From Metallyticus violacea (lineage: Eukaryota; Arthropoda; Insecta; Mantodea; Metallyticidae): a DNA stretch of 64,000 bases. Positions 47,601-58,219 of this stretch are shown piece after piece. The stretch lies in the NCBI GenBank assembly GCA_030762175.1, contig JAUJEO010000019.1, positions 1,556,001 to 1,620,000 on the forward strand, given 5' to 3'. The translations under genes and the position numbers were made by a program. Below the pieces are notes generated by a model. It did no database searches. It was not told the DNA's origin and saw only the letters and a list, made by a program, of their open reading frames with translations. How positions within the stretch are numbered: position 1 is the first letter of the stretch; each line of letters begins with the position of its first letter.

Positions 47601-50600
47601 TGGTAATTAGTGTTGTTGAATTGTATTCCTAAGTTGGTATGGAAAACATTCATTCATCAGGTATAGTAATTATATAGAAAGATTCGGCCATGAATTTACA
47701 CTATTCTTGCATTATCTTGAAAGCTGTTGTGCTAAAATAGAAGCTGCTAGTGATATATTTGTATTAACTACCTATAGGGCTCCATTAGGAAACTTTAATT
47801 TTTTTCATAAATCATTTAGATAAAGTTCTCCATTCCTTTTACAGAAATAGTATAAATTATCTTAGTATCTGGTGATTTTGATGTGAACACCTCAATTGAT
47901 AATGAAAGGTAGTAAAGACTGGGTGTTTTTTTTTTTTTTGAATGGTATTTAATGCCCATTTTTACTACTGAGGCACCACAGGCTGAGGAAACAGATGATA
48001 CATGAGATGAAATGATGTATTGGAAATGGATTTTTTAAGGAAGGAAACTTACCAAGCCTAAGTTTAGGGTACCTCCCCAGCATTTGTCATTTATGAGGAC
48101 TAAGCAAAACCTGAAAAAAATATGCCAGGGAGGATGGTCCTAGTGGGATTTGAACCCCAGACCTCCAGCTCATGAGTCTGCACCTTAACGACCTTGGCCA
48201 CCTATGGTGGTGCAACAACTATAGATAATATATTTATAGATGAAAGTAAGAATCTAAAATATACTGTATTTCCAGTATTCAATGGATTGCCAGATCATGA
48301 TGCAAGGGATGCTAGTGTTAAGTAGCAAAAAAGTAAATTCAAATGGCAAACAGCACACGCGGTCGTATGATTAGGGTAATAAATGATGCTTCCATTGAGA
48401 ATTTAACACATGATCTTGGTTGTGAAAATTGGGAAACTGTCTATTCATGTGATAAAGTACTATACAGTAAAAAATTGCTAAATACTATGTTACAGCATTT
48501 TGCCTGCAATTTTCCTAAAAACAAAGCCAAAGTATCTGACCTAAATGGTAAATTGTGGTTAACCACTGAGATTGAAATATCATGTATAAACAAAACAAAA
48601 AGATTTCCAAACTGTTAGAATTAGTAATGACAAAAACTGTATGATGCACTATAAAAAGTACTGTAAAATACTGAATAAAATGATCAAAGAAATGAAGAGT
48701 AGGTATTTCTTACAAGTCATCAATACATCTAAAAATAAAATTAAAACTACATAGAATATAATTAACTGTGAAACTGCAGAACAAATAAAGATTATAATCT
48801 TCAGTTTATCACAATGTGAAATTTAAAATTTACAGGATACTGCAAATGCTTTTAATAGTCATCGCATAACCGTTGCAGAGAAATGTGTAAATAGAAATAA
48901 TATGAGTCAATACACTACATCTATTAATAAAATCTGTAGGTAAACATAATTTTCATAATAAATTTATTGCTAGGCAAACTTCTCCCAAATAAAAAAAAAA
49001 TTATTAAGTCACTCTAATGCAAACATTTGTGTGGATGGGATGAGATAAAGTACTAAATTATTAAAATGCTGTAAACCTCTCACTAATATTCCATTCATTA
49101 ATATCTGGATTATTACCAGAAAGACTGGAGTATGCTATTGTTAAACCTCTTTTCAACAAAAGTCTACCATCTAACTACCAGCCTATATCACTTTTAATTT
49201 CATTCTGAAAGATTCTAGAAAAAAAAAATATATATATATCTTATTTGAAATTTTGAACTTAAATTATTTTAACATCCTCTCAGTTTGATTTTCCAAATTA
49301 CAAGGTCACATTTAAACTCACTACAGAAATCTTAATAGCACTAGATAGGAAGGAATATGCTGGGGAGATATTCTGTGACTTAACAAAGGCATTTGACAGT
49401 ATAGATCCTAATTATTACAAAAATGAATTTTCCATTACATTAAAATGGTTTAAATCTTATTTGTGTAATAGAATACAAAAAGCTGTAACCAGTCACCATG
49501 AATCTTTGATAGGAGTATTTAAAAAAAAAAGTGTGCTGCAAAAATCAATATTGAGCCCTCTAACTTGTTTGACTTTATCAATGACCTACAATATAACTTT
49601 TAACTCATGAATCAAGTGTACTGATTTTTGCAGATGATATGTGCAGGGAAATCACAAGAACTTCTGTCAAAGCTTTTTATGAAATATATCAGATCTCACA
49701 ATCAATTATATCAAAATCAGATCCCAAAAGAAATCAATCATACAACATTCTTAGGGTTAAAAATTTATCAAAATCTTAATTGGAAGAAACATGTTAAAAT
49801 GATAGTTCCCAAACTTACTTCAGCTTATTTTGCTCTAAGTTTTAAGTGACCTACCAACACAGTATATTTTTCACTCTGTAATGAAATATGGCATTGTTAC
49901 TTGGGGTAACTCTTCTTATAGCAAAAAAGTTTTCCATTTGTAAAAGAAAGCTATTGGAATATTCTATGGAAGGAAAAGAGAATCCTGTAGACCTCAAAAA
50001 TTAAATGTACCTACTCTCACAGGAGTATGCATATATATGTACATAATCTCAAAATTTTAAATCAAATTTCAGCATACTCAATAATTTACTAAAACAGATA
50101 TGACTTGCATAGGCCAGCTACTTCATTACAGATTTTCCAGATGCTGCACTTACATATATAATGGCCTACCCACTGTATGAAATTAGGAAATGAATGCAAA
50201 TTCATATCTTTAAAAAAATTATCATAGAATTCTTAACAGATCACTCCTTCAACAATATGGATAAATATTTTGGACTTAATTCATCTAATTTTATTTATAT
50301 ATATGTTTTCAACATCCTAGAGCTCTTGCTCAACTCAGGATCTACAGAACTTGATATATACATATGCATAACGGTACATAGCAAATAATTTTTTTTTTCT
50401 AAGTTGATAATTTTGTTTTCCTGTAGCTCTATTTCTGTAACAATTCCATAATACTAACCACAATTTGACAAACAATAGGTTTGTCTTACTTAACCCTGCT
50501 AGGTGTTGCTTTTGCTTGTTGATCATGCAAGTACGCGTGCGTTCGGTAATAACCCCTTGGTTATATGTCATACTTTTTGAGTATTGGTTCCCAAGAAACC

Positions 50601-50950
50601 TTCTTAGCATACAAAATTATGCACAAATGTTTAATAGTCATTTGCATTTGGCCCAGACTTTCGGTATAATTAACTCCAATATCTACGCTGAATGCCCAAT
50701 GAATAATTACAAAAAGGAGTATATTCTGTATTAGAACTTACGTTTTCAGTTCTTCTGAATTTCTGTATTCTAAGGGACACTGTTTCATATCTATGAAGGG
50801 GACACTTTCAAGATCCCCAGATTTTCTAGGATCAATGCAAGAAATTTTTTCAGGCCTAATCCATTTTATTTTTAAGTCAGATTTAAAGGCATAACCTCTG
50901 ACTGCATTTCCGAACTTTCTCAAAACAAGTAATCTGCTCGCCTTCAACAT
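41334..50950 (-). CDS. MRPS15: Mitochondrial ribosomal protein S15 (bonsai)
   Basis: Four exons (50950-50742, 47572-47436, 44946-44757, 41616-41334) total 819 nt and encode a complete 272-residue protein. The role from family knowledge is a small-subunit mitoribosome protein of the bacterial S15 family, binding 12S rRNA. The N-terminus (MLKASRLLVLRKFGNAVRGY) is basic and amphipathic, as in a mitochondrial targeting peptide. AFKSDLKIKW and ISCIDPRKSGDLE are typical of the insect protein. Exon 3 holds the S15 core: RVRNLQKRMEEYPRDK, HRKKYLKYLRARDYKRFEWL and LEKLNI. Exon 4 gives the charged tail with CGVEQTVTEEDI. All introns are GT/AG, 3-3.2 kb each, and hold PLE, mariner and LINE debris. A poly(A) signal lies about 30 nt after the stop. 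Confidence 0.94.
41960..42560 (+). mobile_element. PLE ends in MRPS15 intron 3
   Basis: At 42200-42460 a broken plus-strand frame gives the PLE C-terminus (KSVVAHHFWRDKHDIEMEI, LELGIWEKK). It is followed by a hammerhead-like motif and the terminal AATGGTAAGTGAAGCATAAG, the sequence that also forms the palindrome at 8525-8630. At 42028-42075 the minus strand has a separate CTGATGA...GAAAG motif, perhaps another PLE end. Confidence 0.65.
42456..42496 (+). ncRNA. Hammerhead-like motif, PLE end
   Basis: CTGATTA (one core change), stem II TGTGGGC-AAAA-GCCTATG (7 pairs counting G-U), GAAAT, then ATGTTC. Confidence 0.4.
43071..43860 (-). mobile_element. Tc1/mariner-type element, internally deleted
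   Basis: Ends GGTGCCAAAAAAGTATACAC and, inverted, GGGTTCAAAAAATGTATACA form imperfect terminal repeats next to TATA. Inside, minus-strand frames give FQQDGAPPHYH (DDE region with the second Asp), SLDLLDFYL, DIVYHRKPAALPEEIE and VQPTQKCIDANDGHFDHF, the usual C-terminus of this transposase type. The N-terminal half is missing. A 33-bp sequence (GTGAGTCACAT...) is repeated at about 43647 and 43740. Confidence 0.75.
44165..44207 (+). ncRNA. Decayed hammerhead-like motif, PLE end
   Basis: CTAAAGA (two core changes), stem II GAGAGC-TAAG-GCTCTT (6 pairs with one G-U), AAAAC, AAGTT, then CTG which can pair with the CAG before the core. The core has decayed but stem II has not. Confidence 0.4.
44230..44740. 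other. MRPS15 intron 3, right end; nothing recognised
   Basis: Short ORFs without coding character. Confidence 0.4.
44757..44946 (-). CDS. MRPS15: MRPS15 exon 3 (S15 core domain)
   Basis: Acceptor gttgcag, 190 nt, donor gtattc. It holds the S15 signature helices (RVRNLQ, RKKYLKYLR, FEWLLEKLNI). Confidence 0.95.
45433..45925 (+). mobile_element. 5' fragment of a mariner element
   Basis: Begins after TA with CAAGGGGTAGGTCCCTAAG, a mariner-like terminal sequence. From about 45609: MEYQAVIKFFTKEGLTVNEI, then LFRMGQESIVDKEHAG, TPENIALVEGEIMEE and AAWLGLSKTT, the paired helix-turn-helix DNA-binding part of the transposase. A TAG and frameshifts break it. The DDE catalytic half is missing. Lies in MRPS15 intron 2. 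Confidence 0.75.
45940..47430. other. MRPS15 intron 2, nothing recognised
   Basis: Very AT-rich; no repeat family identified. Confidence 0.45.
47436..47572 (-). CDS. MRPS15: MRPS15 exon 2
   Basis: Acceptor gttatag, 137 nt, donor gtgagt. Encodes ANELVKRVFSLEFMPRR and a basic helix, ending in phase 1. Confidence 0.9.
47640..50330 (+). mobile_element. CR1/jockey-like LINE in MRPS15 intron 1, carrying a SINE
   Basis: Plus-strand order: endonuclease domain end (LTTYRAPLGNFNFF, then SGDFDVNTSIDNE), the SINE at 47926-48213, then IDNIFIDESKNLKYTVFPVF and GLPDHDA, the 48343-48618 frame (WETVYSCDKVLYSKKLLN), RT blocks (SNYQPISLL, FCDLTKAFDSIDPN, then a degraded FADD region near 49628), and EINHTTFLGLKIYQNLNWKKH. 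Stops in every block. Sense is opposite to MRPS15. Confidence 0.75.
47926..48213 (-). mobile_element. tRNA-derived SINE, family 1, copy f, inside LINE
   Basis: Inverted: poly(T), TTTAATGCCCATTTTTACTA, then GGGATTTGAACCCC, the complement of the family box B. It separates the LINE endonuclease from the linker. Confidence 0.85.
50742..50950 (-). CDS. MRPS15: MRPS15 exon 1 (targeting peptide)
   Basis: ATG at 50950-50948, 209 nt, donor gtaagt. It encodes the presequence and the AFKSDLKIKWIRPEK block, ending in phase 2. Confidence 0.93.
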
Positions 50951-51319
50951 TTTAATACAAATCGCCTGGGTAAACTAAGAAACTAACATTACTTATGATA
51001 AAACGAAATAATCGTAAAGTTATATCACGTAACGTACTTTCTCGTACAAATCCAATTTACATGCAACATGCAACCAACTTAACAGAGTGAAATTCCACAA
51101 TATACAGCCTTACTGCCAATTAACAGAACACAACGTGTACAACCAAATCTTTTCAAAGTTCCCAGATCGCTATTTAAAAACCAAACTTAGCATCACTACG
51201 TGCTAGCCTCGCCCATCATTTGTGTCACGAGAAAATAAGACTATCATATTGGCTATCAAATGATTGAATCTGGAGATTCCCTTATCCCTTATCCTGGTAG
51301 GTTATCTAGTTTTAAGGCT

Positions 51320-51735
51320 CCAAGAACTCTGAGCTCATCGCTAATTCATTTCATTCATCCATAAGTTTAAGCACCTCCTGGTACACTATAGCCATATCAC
51401 CTTCACCATCATCTCTACTACTGAGAAAACGTAGCGGCATCATATGGGCACCCTGGTCTCAGAAGTCCACTACATGCCATGGGACAATGCCTTCAAGTTC
51501 ATGAGACTATGGGCTGGCATTGGAACAACAAAAAAATTATTGTCACTTCTCAAACTGTATGGTTTCGTTTGAATTTCCACAAGGGCCGTCCTCCTACAGC
51601 GATACTTTTTCCAGTTTTTCCTCATACATCCTATTGATAATATTCTCGGCAGAGCCAGGTGGTCTCTTGTAACGCACTATTGGATCTACCTGGGCCTAAA
51701 ACCATACGTTAGCCTCTGGCTATATATAAAACTTG
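51320..51735. other. Region upstream of MRPS15, SINE-like pieces
   Basis: CCTTTTTGTAACG-like tRNA boxes are not clear, but GAGAAAACGTAGCGG, TTTGAATTTCCACAAGGGCC and CTTTTTCCAGTTTTTCCTCA look like a decayed SINE. Moderately GC-rich compared with the rest. Confidence 0.25.
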
Positions 51736-51739
51736 ACGT

Positions 51740-52650
51740 TACAAAGAGACGAAAAATGTCGCTGCTGAATGTTGCTGCTGTATTGCTCCTGTGCTCCTGC
51801 TCAAGCCGGAGCATTGAGAGAAAAAGGGAATGGGTTTCCTAGGGGGAGGCATTTAAATGAGACTTTTTTTTAAGTAGTGTTTAACGCCCGTTTTTACTAC
51901 TGTGGCACCACAGGCGATGGACACTGATGATACATGAGATGAAATGATAAATTGGGAAAGGATATTTTTTTTTAAGGAAGGAAGCGTTCCAGGCCTAAGT
52001 TTAGGTACCTCCCCGGCATTTACCAGTTATGAAGACTGAGGAAAACCTGGAAAAAACCCCAGGCAGGGAGGACGGTCCTGGCGGGATTCGAACCGCAGAC
52101 CTCCCGCTCACGAGTCCGTGCCTTAACGACTTCGGCCACCCGTGGCGGTTAAATGAGACTGAATATGTGAGCAAGGTAACAGAATCTTGAAAGGCTTCCA
52201 TTTAGTTTGTTCAAACGCTACATGATATGTAGGTAATGCTACTGCTGTATTTCTGCTATGCTCCTGCTCAAGCCGGAGCATTGAGAGAAAAAGGGAATGG
52301 GGTTTCCTAGGGGGAGGCCGGTTTATAACAGCAAGTTAGTGCATTTATAATGTCTCGTTTATTTAATGAGACTGAATATGTGAGCAAGGTAACAGGATCT
52401 TGAAAGACTTCCATTTAGTTTGTTCAAACGCTACATGATATGAATAGCGAGTGAGAAGTGTGTTGCTGCTGTTGCTCCTGCTAGCGCCGGAGTATTGAGA
52501 GAAAAAGGGAATGGGTTTCCTAGGGGGAGGCCGGTTTATAACAGCAAGTTAGTGCATTTATAATCACTTGTTTATTTAAATGAGACTGAATATGTGAGCA
52601 AGCTAACAGAATTTTGAAAGGCTTCCATTTAGTGTATTCAAACAAGGTGT
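51740..52650. repeat. Three-copy tandem repeat of about 0.2 kb
   Basis: GAGAGAAAAAGGGAATGGG followed by TTTCCTAGGGGGAGGC occurs near 51815, 52281 and 52496. TGAGACTGAATATGTGAGCA and CTTCCATTTAGT occur after each. Period between copies 2 and 3 is about 213 bp. Copy 1 lacks an internal segment and is split by a SINE. No ORF. Confidence 0.85.
51865..52148 (-). mobile_element. tRNA-derived SINE, family 1, copy g (best preserved)
   Basis: Inverted; GGCGGGATTCGAACCGCAGA holds the complement of box B. TTAAATGAGACT is duplicated at 51853-51864 and 52149-52160. It disrupts the first unit of the tandem repeat, so it came after the repeat array. Confidence 0.9.
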
Positions 52651-53164
52651 ACACTTGTAATTTCCTTTTGTTGTTGAACATGGTGCAAGGCACTGTAGCC
52701 AATTTAGCCATTTTATGGGTAAATCAAGCATTTTCACAGCAACATTTATCTATATAAAATCGTGAAATGTTTATTGCCAGAACTTAGCTTATTTAACAAA
52801 CGGAACCAAAAATGTAACTTTTACTTTAACATAATTTTAATTGTTCTGCCATTAAGCAGGCAGTAAAATGCCAAAAATCCATTACCTCAGTTGTTACGTT
52901 GTGTAAGAAGAACACTTAGAATAAATTCCCGCTTGCTGTGCACTTATATTGCACTCATTACTCCTACTGCCTGCCTGCGGGGGATGGTATTGCGATGACA
53001 CGTCCATGCTAGAAAATATTTAGCCCCCTTGAGAGGAAATTTGGCCCTTTTTAGATGCGAGTCTAGCCCGATCAGTAGTTCAGCATTGGCAACAGTGGTG
53101 CGGATGTATGTTTAAACTGGGCTGGATGCAAGTTACTATTTTTGCAGTTGTAGTTTTTATAATA

Positions 53165-54049
53165 ATGAGTGCATCGAAACACTTCCTATGTCTGGAATGT
53201 GGGAAGGAGTATAACTACAGGAAAACACTAAGACAGCATGTTGCTAAAGTACACCCAGAAAAGTTGGATGTTATCGCGCCCGTTCTAAAAAGACAGCAAT
53301 CGAATGTATCAGAACAGTTCGTATGCCTGGAATGTGGGATGGGGTATAACTAGAGGAAAGCTCTAAGACAGCATGTTTCTAAAGTACACCCAGAAAAGTT
53401 GGATGTTATCGCGCCCGTTCTAAAAAGAGCGCAATCGAGTGCATCAGAACAGTTCGTATGCCTGGAATGTGGGAAGGAGTATAACTACAGGAAAACTCTT
53501 AAGACAGCATGTTTCTAAAGCACACCCGGAAAAGTTGGATGTTATCGCGCCAGTTCTAAAAAGAGCGCAATCGAGTGCATCAGAACAGTTCGTATGCCTG
53601 GAACGTGGGAAGGAAAACTAAGACGGCATGTTGCTCAAACACATCCGGAAAAGTTTAATGTTATCGTGGCTATTCTAAAGAGACAACAATCGAGTGCATC
53701 AAAACAGTTCGTATGCCTGGAATGTGGGAAAGGGTATAACTACAATAGAAATCTAAGACAGCATGTTGCTCTAGCACATCCGGAAAAATTGAAAGTTATC
53801 GCGCCTATTCTAAAGAGAGAACAATCGTGCGCCTATCACTGTGAAATTTGCAACAAGAATTTCAATTATGCATCCATCTTCAAAGGCCATCAGCGAGTTT
53901 TCCATGGTGAGCGTTCAGCTACAAAGAAAACAATGACCTGCAGCTTATGTAGTCATGAAGCAATATTGGAACTTGTTTTATTTGAGCATTTAGAATCAGC
54001 ACATGAAATAAAAGTAAAATCAGTAGAAACTACAGTTCTCATCCTTTGA
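53165..54049 (+). pseudogene. Zinc-finger array at the N-terminus of a MULE-type protein
   Basis: At least five C2H2-like fingers in 138-bp (46-residue) repeats: CLECGKEYNYRKTLRQHVAK followed by HPEKLDVIAPVLKR, then a linker QQS..SEQF. A sixth, different finger reads CEICNKNFNYASIFKGHQRV. Lesions: TAG at 53351-53353 where finger 1 has TAC, a +1 shift near 53498, a deletion of about 16 bp in finger 4 (near 53613), and a shift near 54040. The frame reopens downstream into the MULE DNA-binding and catalytic regions, so this was one protein. The upstream ATG at 53108 adds a hydrophobic stretch and is less likely than the ATG at 53165. Confidence 0.75.
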
Positions 54050-54095
54050 CGATTTTAAAAACTGGAAGCAGGAAATTGAGGAAACAACGGGATCG

Positions 54096-54420
54096 ATGTT
54101 TGTAAAATATACTGGTTCTCGCACTTCTGACAATATTGTAAGGCATTATTATGCGTGTCATCGTTCAGGCAATTTTGTTTCTCAAAGTAAAGGTGTCAGA
54201 CACTTAAAATTACAAGGAAGCAATAAAATAGGCGGCGTTTGTCCTGCAAAGCTACGAGTTTGGCAAGCTGAAGATGGAAAATGCCTAGTTACATTTATCT
54301 CAACTCATGCTGGTCATCAACATGACTTAAGTCACTTGGGACTGTCAAAAAAAGAAAGAAACAGTATAGCTGTAGATAATGCAAAGTTCCTTTTCAAGCC
54401 ATACTGCACAAAATTAGAGA
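54096..54420 (+). pseudogene. WRKY/GCM (FLYWCH/FAR1)-like zinc-binding domain of the MULE protein
   Basis: MFVKYTGSRTSDN, HYYACHRSG, CPAKLRVW and STHAGHQHDLSHLGLS give the C-C-H-H pattern of the DNA-binding domain often found before MULE transposases. A frameshift near 54390 (AAGTTCCTTTTCAAGCC) separates it from the catalytic frame. Confidence 0.6.
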
Positions 54421-54424
54421 TTCG

Positions 54425-56008
54425 GTGTCAGATGCTAAATTACAAAGAGTTTACCTAGTAATCAGACAGGATTTACATAATATTGAACGATGCTATAATT
54501 TGTGCTCCTCATCTGTCAGGCATCAAAGTGATGGGACTAGTGTTGAGGCATGGGTAAATGAAATGAACTCGAGTGACAGCCCCTGTGTGTTGTTTTATAA
54601 ACCACAAGACACAGTCAGTGAGATTTACCCAGAATTAAAAGGCACAGATTTTGTATTAATTATAATGAACAATGCACAGGGCGAACTATTAAAGAAGTTT
54701 GGAAATGACTGTGTATGTATTGATGGAACGCATGGACTTAATAGCTATGGTTTCCAACTCATAACACTAATGGTGTTAGATGACATGAGACAAGGGTTTC
54801 CATGTGCTTTCCTAATATCCAACAGGAGTGATTTTCAGGTACTGTCCATAATTTTCCATTGCATAAAATTGGAAGTTGGAAACATTTCCCCTAAAGTTTT
54901 TATGTCATATTTAGCAGAGTCCTTCTATAATGCTTGGATTTCAATTATGGAAGTGCCAACAATGAGACTCTATTGTACATGGCACGTAAATAGAGTCTGG
55001 AGAAAAAATATAAAAAAAGTCAAAGGCCAAGAAAAACAAGCATATGTTTACAGGATTGTAAGAACATTACTGGAAGAGATAGATGTCACTGCATTTGAGA
55101 TAATGCTTCCTACTGCAATAAATCATTTGAAATGTGACCCTGACACCTTTGAGTTTGCTGCATACTTCCAGGAAAACTATGCAAGTAATGCACAATGCTG
55201 GGCTTACTCTCACAGGTTACATGCTGGATTGAATACCAACATGCATGTTGAACGAATGCATCACACACTGAAATATATGTATCTGCACGCAAAACATACC
55301 AAACGTCTGGATAAAACAATTTATGCTTTAATGAAATTTATTAAAGATAAACTGTTTGATAGGATAATTATCCTGACTAAAGGAAAACTGACTTCAAAAA
55401 TGAAAGAAATATGCCGTAGGCATAAAGGAAGTCTGAAGGTTAGCAAAGACCGCATTATTAGGGAAGAAGATGGCGGTTGGCAAATCACATCCTCATCAAA
55501 CCCGACAGAAATTTATGTTGTGAAAGATAGTGGTGTGAACTGTGTATGCAAATTAATCTGCAGTGAATGTAAAACATGCATACACAGATATTCTTGCATA
55601 TGCATTGATTCCAGCATTAAATGGAATATGTGTAAACACATACACAGTATATGTCAATTTGAGCAGGGCAATGAACAACATGATTCTGCAAACAATAATT
55701 TAATAATAGGCACTGAGGATGTTCTCAATGAAAAGGAGGAAATACTAGCCCAAGTGAGCAAAAAAAGTCCCAGCTCATTATTGCAGATGAAAGACCAAAT
55801 TACCAATGAATTTTTCGCTACATTTCAGGGAATATGCACAAGCACAGAACTTGAGGTTGTACAGAAACATGCAGCATCCTTAAAGGCAACATTAGCTGCT
55901 GTTAAAAAGCAAAATCAGCAGATATTTATGCCCATAGGCAAAGAAATATCCCAAAAGGGGAAAATTATCCCACAAAGAAGGCTCTTTGCTACAAAAAAGA
56001 TAAGGTAA
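54425..56008 (+). pseudogene. MULE transposase with SWIM zinc finger
   Basis: An open frame of 527 codons; the GTG at 54425 is only the frame limit, not a start. CIDGTHGLNSYGFQLITLMV holds the first catalytic Asp. LYCTWHVNRVWRKN and MHVERMHHTLK hold the His/Trp motif and the catalytic Glu. The second Asp is expected before AESFYNAW; the sequence there is FMSYLAESF, so it seems lost. CICIDSSIKWNMCKHIH is the SWIM finger (CxC..CxH). Role: cut-and-paste transposition of a Mutator-like element. The long intact frame suggests recent decay or some retained use, but upstream lesions argue for a dead copy. No terminal repeats were recognised. Confidence 0.8.
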
Positions 56009-56169
56009 CCTCGGCAAATTCACCTTCCAAAACCTGACAAAGCGGAAGGCAATAAAATTGCACTTTTGTTAATTGTAACATGTGATAAAATGGACACTAG
56101 CCCATAGTAACATTTTAATAAATTGAGTCGAGATTGTAACATACACACCACTATAATTCAAGAAAATGG

Positions 56170-56212
56170 AAGACTAGTTTCGGGAGCCATCGCTGCTATT
56201 GTCAGTTCCTGG
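56170..56212 (-). ncRNA. Hammerhead-like motif at PLE 3' end
   Basis: CTGACAA (degenerate core), AGCAGCGATGGCTCCC, then GAAAC, TA, GTC, TTCC. The GAAAC-TA-GTC part is intact. Confidence 0.4.
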
Positions 56213-57980
56213 TCGACTGCCGGCCTCGCTGTTTGTTGCAGATCGATTCATCTTTGGTGGAGGTTTGATGAACTGATGTATTAGCACATCACTTGGCGGG
56301 ATTTCGAAATTAAAAACTTTCTTCTTATTCTTCCAAATATAGATGTTTTCCCAGACGTAAGTTCAGTTTTCCCTTTAATATTTTTAAGTAATTTGGGGTT
56401 TTTATTAATGCTATGTTGTTCTTTCCAAAAATGCCAAGCTACTGCTGATTTTTCTTCTTGTTTTTGGTTTATATTCCTAATGTGTTCTTTAGCTCTTGTT
56501 TTTATGTTTCTTTTTGTCTTTCCAATATAAACTTTTTCACAATCATTGCAGTTCATCTGATATATTCCTGATTTATCTTCTTCCTGTAGGTTATCTTCTT
56601 TTTGTTTTGAGTTAAGGATATTTTTAATGGAATAGTTATTTTTTGGAGCCAAAACAATGTTGTATCTTTTAAAGATCTTTTGAAATTTATGAAAGGCTGA
56701 TGGGTGGTGTGTGAATTTTTTGTATGTTCTGTTTTTTTCTTTGATAGGAGTAAGTGTAGTGGTGTCTCTAATTTTCTTTTTATTCTTTGCTCTGTCTATT
56801 TTCTTGTGCACAACTTCTTGTTTGAAGCCATTTTCTATAGCTATATGCATTATATTATTCATTTCCAGTTCATATTCCTCCTTGTTCATTGGGACATTAA
56901 CCATTCTGTATGCAAGACTATTTAAAACTGCATGTTTATGAGGAACTGGATTAAAACTGTTATATTTAATGTAATTATCCGTGTGTGTAGGTTTTCTGTA
57001 TATGCCAAAATTTAGGTGATTTTCTTTTTTCATTATCTTAATATCCAAGAAAGGTAACTGTTTATTGCATTCTCTCTCCATAGTGAATTTAACTGTTTTT
57101 TCCTGCAAGTTAAGTAACTTTAGCGCATCATCCAAATGTCTTTCTGGTACTATTACAAAAATATCATCAACATAGCAGTACCAAGTCTTAAATATCCAAG
57201 GGAAACTATTTACTAGTCTAATTTCTAATGCACTCATGAAAATATCTGCTAATATTGGTGACAGTGGGCTACCCATTGTCGGACCAAAATTTTGTTTGTA
57301 ATATTTGTTATTGAATGTAAAGTAATTTTGTTCTAGACATAAGTTAATTAATGTAATGTATTCTTGAATATCCTTTGTTGTTATTCTTTTGTAACCACTT
57401 ATTTATCAGAGAGTATAAATTCAGTGTAGGAATACTTGGAAAAAGTGCTGTAACATCGAACGAAACCAAGGTATCTGTTTTTCCTATTTTTATGTCTTTA
57501 ATTTTTTTAATAAGATCTGAGTTTTTTATACTAAGAGATTCAAATCTTGGAAAAGTAGAATATTTGTAAGTCAACCATTAGGCTAGTTTATAAGTTGGAG
57601 CATCTATGTTATTTATGATAGGTCTCATTGTTTTCCCTGGTTTGTGCACTTTTGGGAGACCATAGATTGTAGGTATTATAGGGTTATCTACTTTAATTTT
57701 ATAATGTTTCCTTTTATCTATTAATTTGTAATCAGTAATTGTTTTATTGAATGTGCTTTTGCATTGATTTAGGGGATTTTTTATTACTATTGAATATTCA
57801 TTGTTTTTTAATAGTTGTTCCATTCTGTCTGTATAATCATTCTTATCTAGAATTACCACAGTATTCCCTTTGTCTGCTCTTGTGTAGATAACAGGTTTGT
57901 TTTTTAGTGTCTTTATTATCTTTGTGTAAGGGTTGGTATTATTTTTATTTCCAATTTGCTTGATAATGTTACAACACTGA

Positions 57981-58219
57981 TAGTATAAAATATAGTGAAC
58001 TTTTATAACAGTAGTGTCAAATATTAACATTTTAAAAAAATTGAGTCGAAATTGTAACATACACACCACTAAAATTCAATAAAATGGAAGACTAGTTTCG
58101 GGAGCCATTGCTCCTATCAGACCAGAAACTGATGATAGGAGCGATGGTTCCTGAAACTAGTCTTCCATTTTATTGAATTTTAGTGGTGTGTATGTTACAA
58201 TTTCGACTCAATTATTTAA
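57981..58219 (+). mobile_element. Palindromic PLE insertion inside a PLE ORF
   Basis: Arms of about 90 bp (58028-58124 and 58141-58228, e.g. AAACTAGTCTTCCATTTTAT and its complement) around a loop, with a one-sided tail at 57981-58027. The host ORF has a duplicated AATGTTACAA plus ACTGA (57965-57980 and 58220-58235, one mismatch), encoding Q-x-CNI on both sides. Confidence 0.8.
58132..58178 (+). ncRNA. Hammerhead-like motif in palindrome
   Basis: CTGATGA (58139-58145), stem II AGGA/TCCT, GAAAC (58163-58167), TA, GTC. The inverted copy in the left arm reads CTGATAGG, lacking two core bases. Confidence 0.5.

Noticed and set aside
53108..53164. Upstream ATG giving the zinc-finger ORF a hydrophobic start
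   Set aside because: The stretch looks like translated leader; the ATG at 53165 begins just before the first finger and fits a DNA-binding protein better.
54017..54043. GTAAAATCAG...CTACAG as an intron joining zinc fingers to the MULE domain
   Set aside because: It would be about 27 nt, too short for a spliceosomal intron; a frameshift is simpler.
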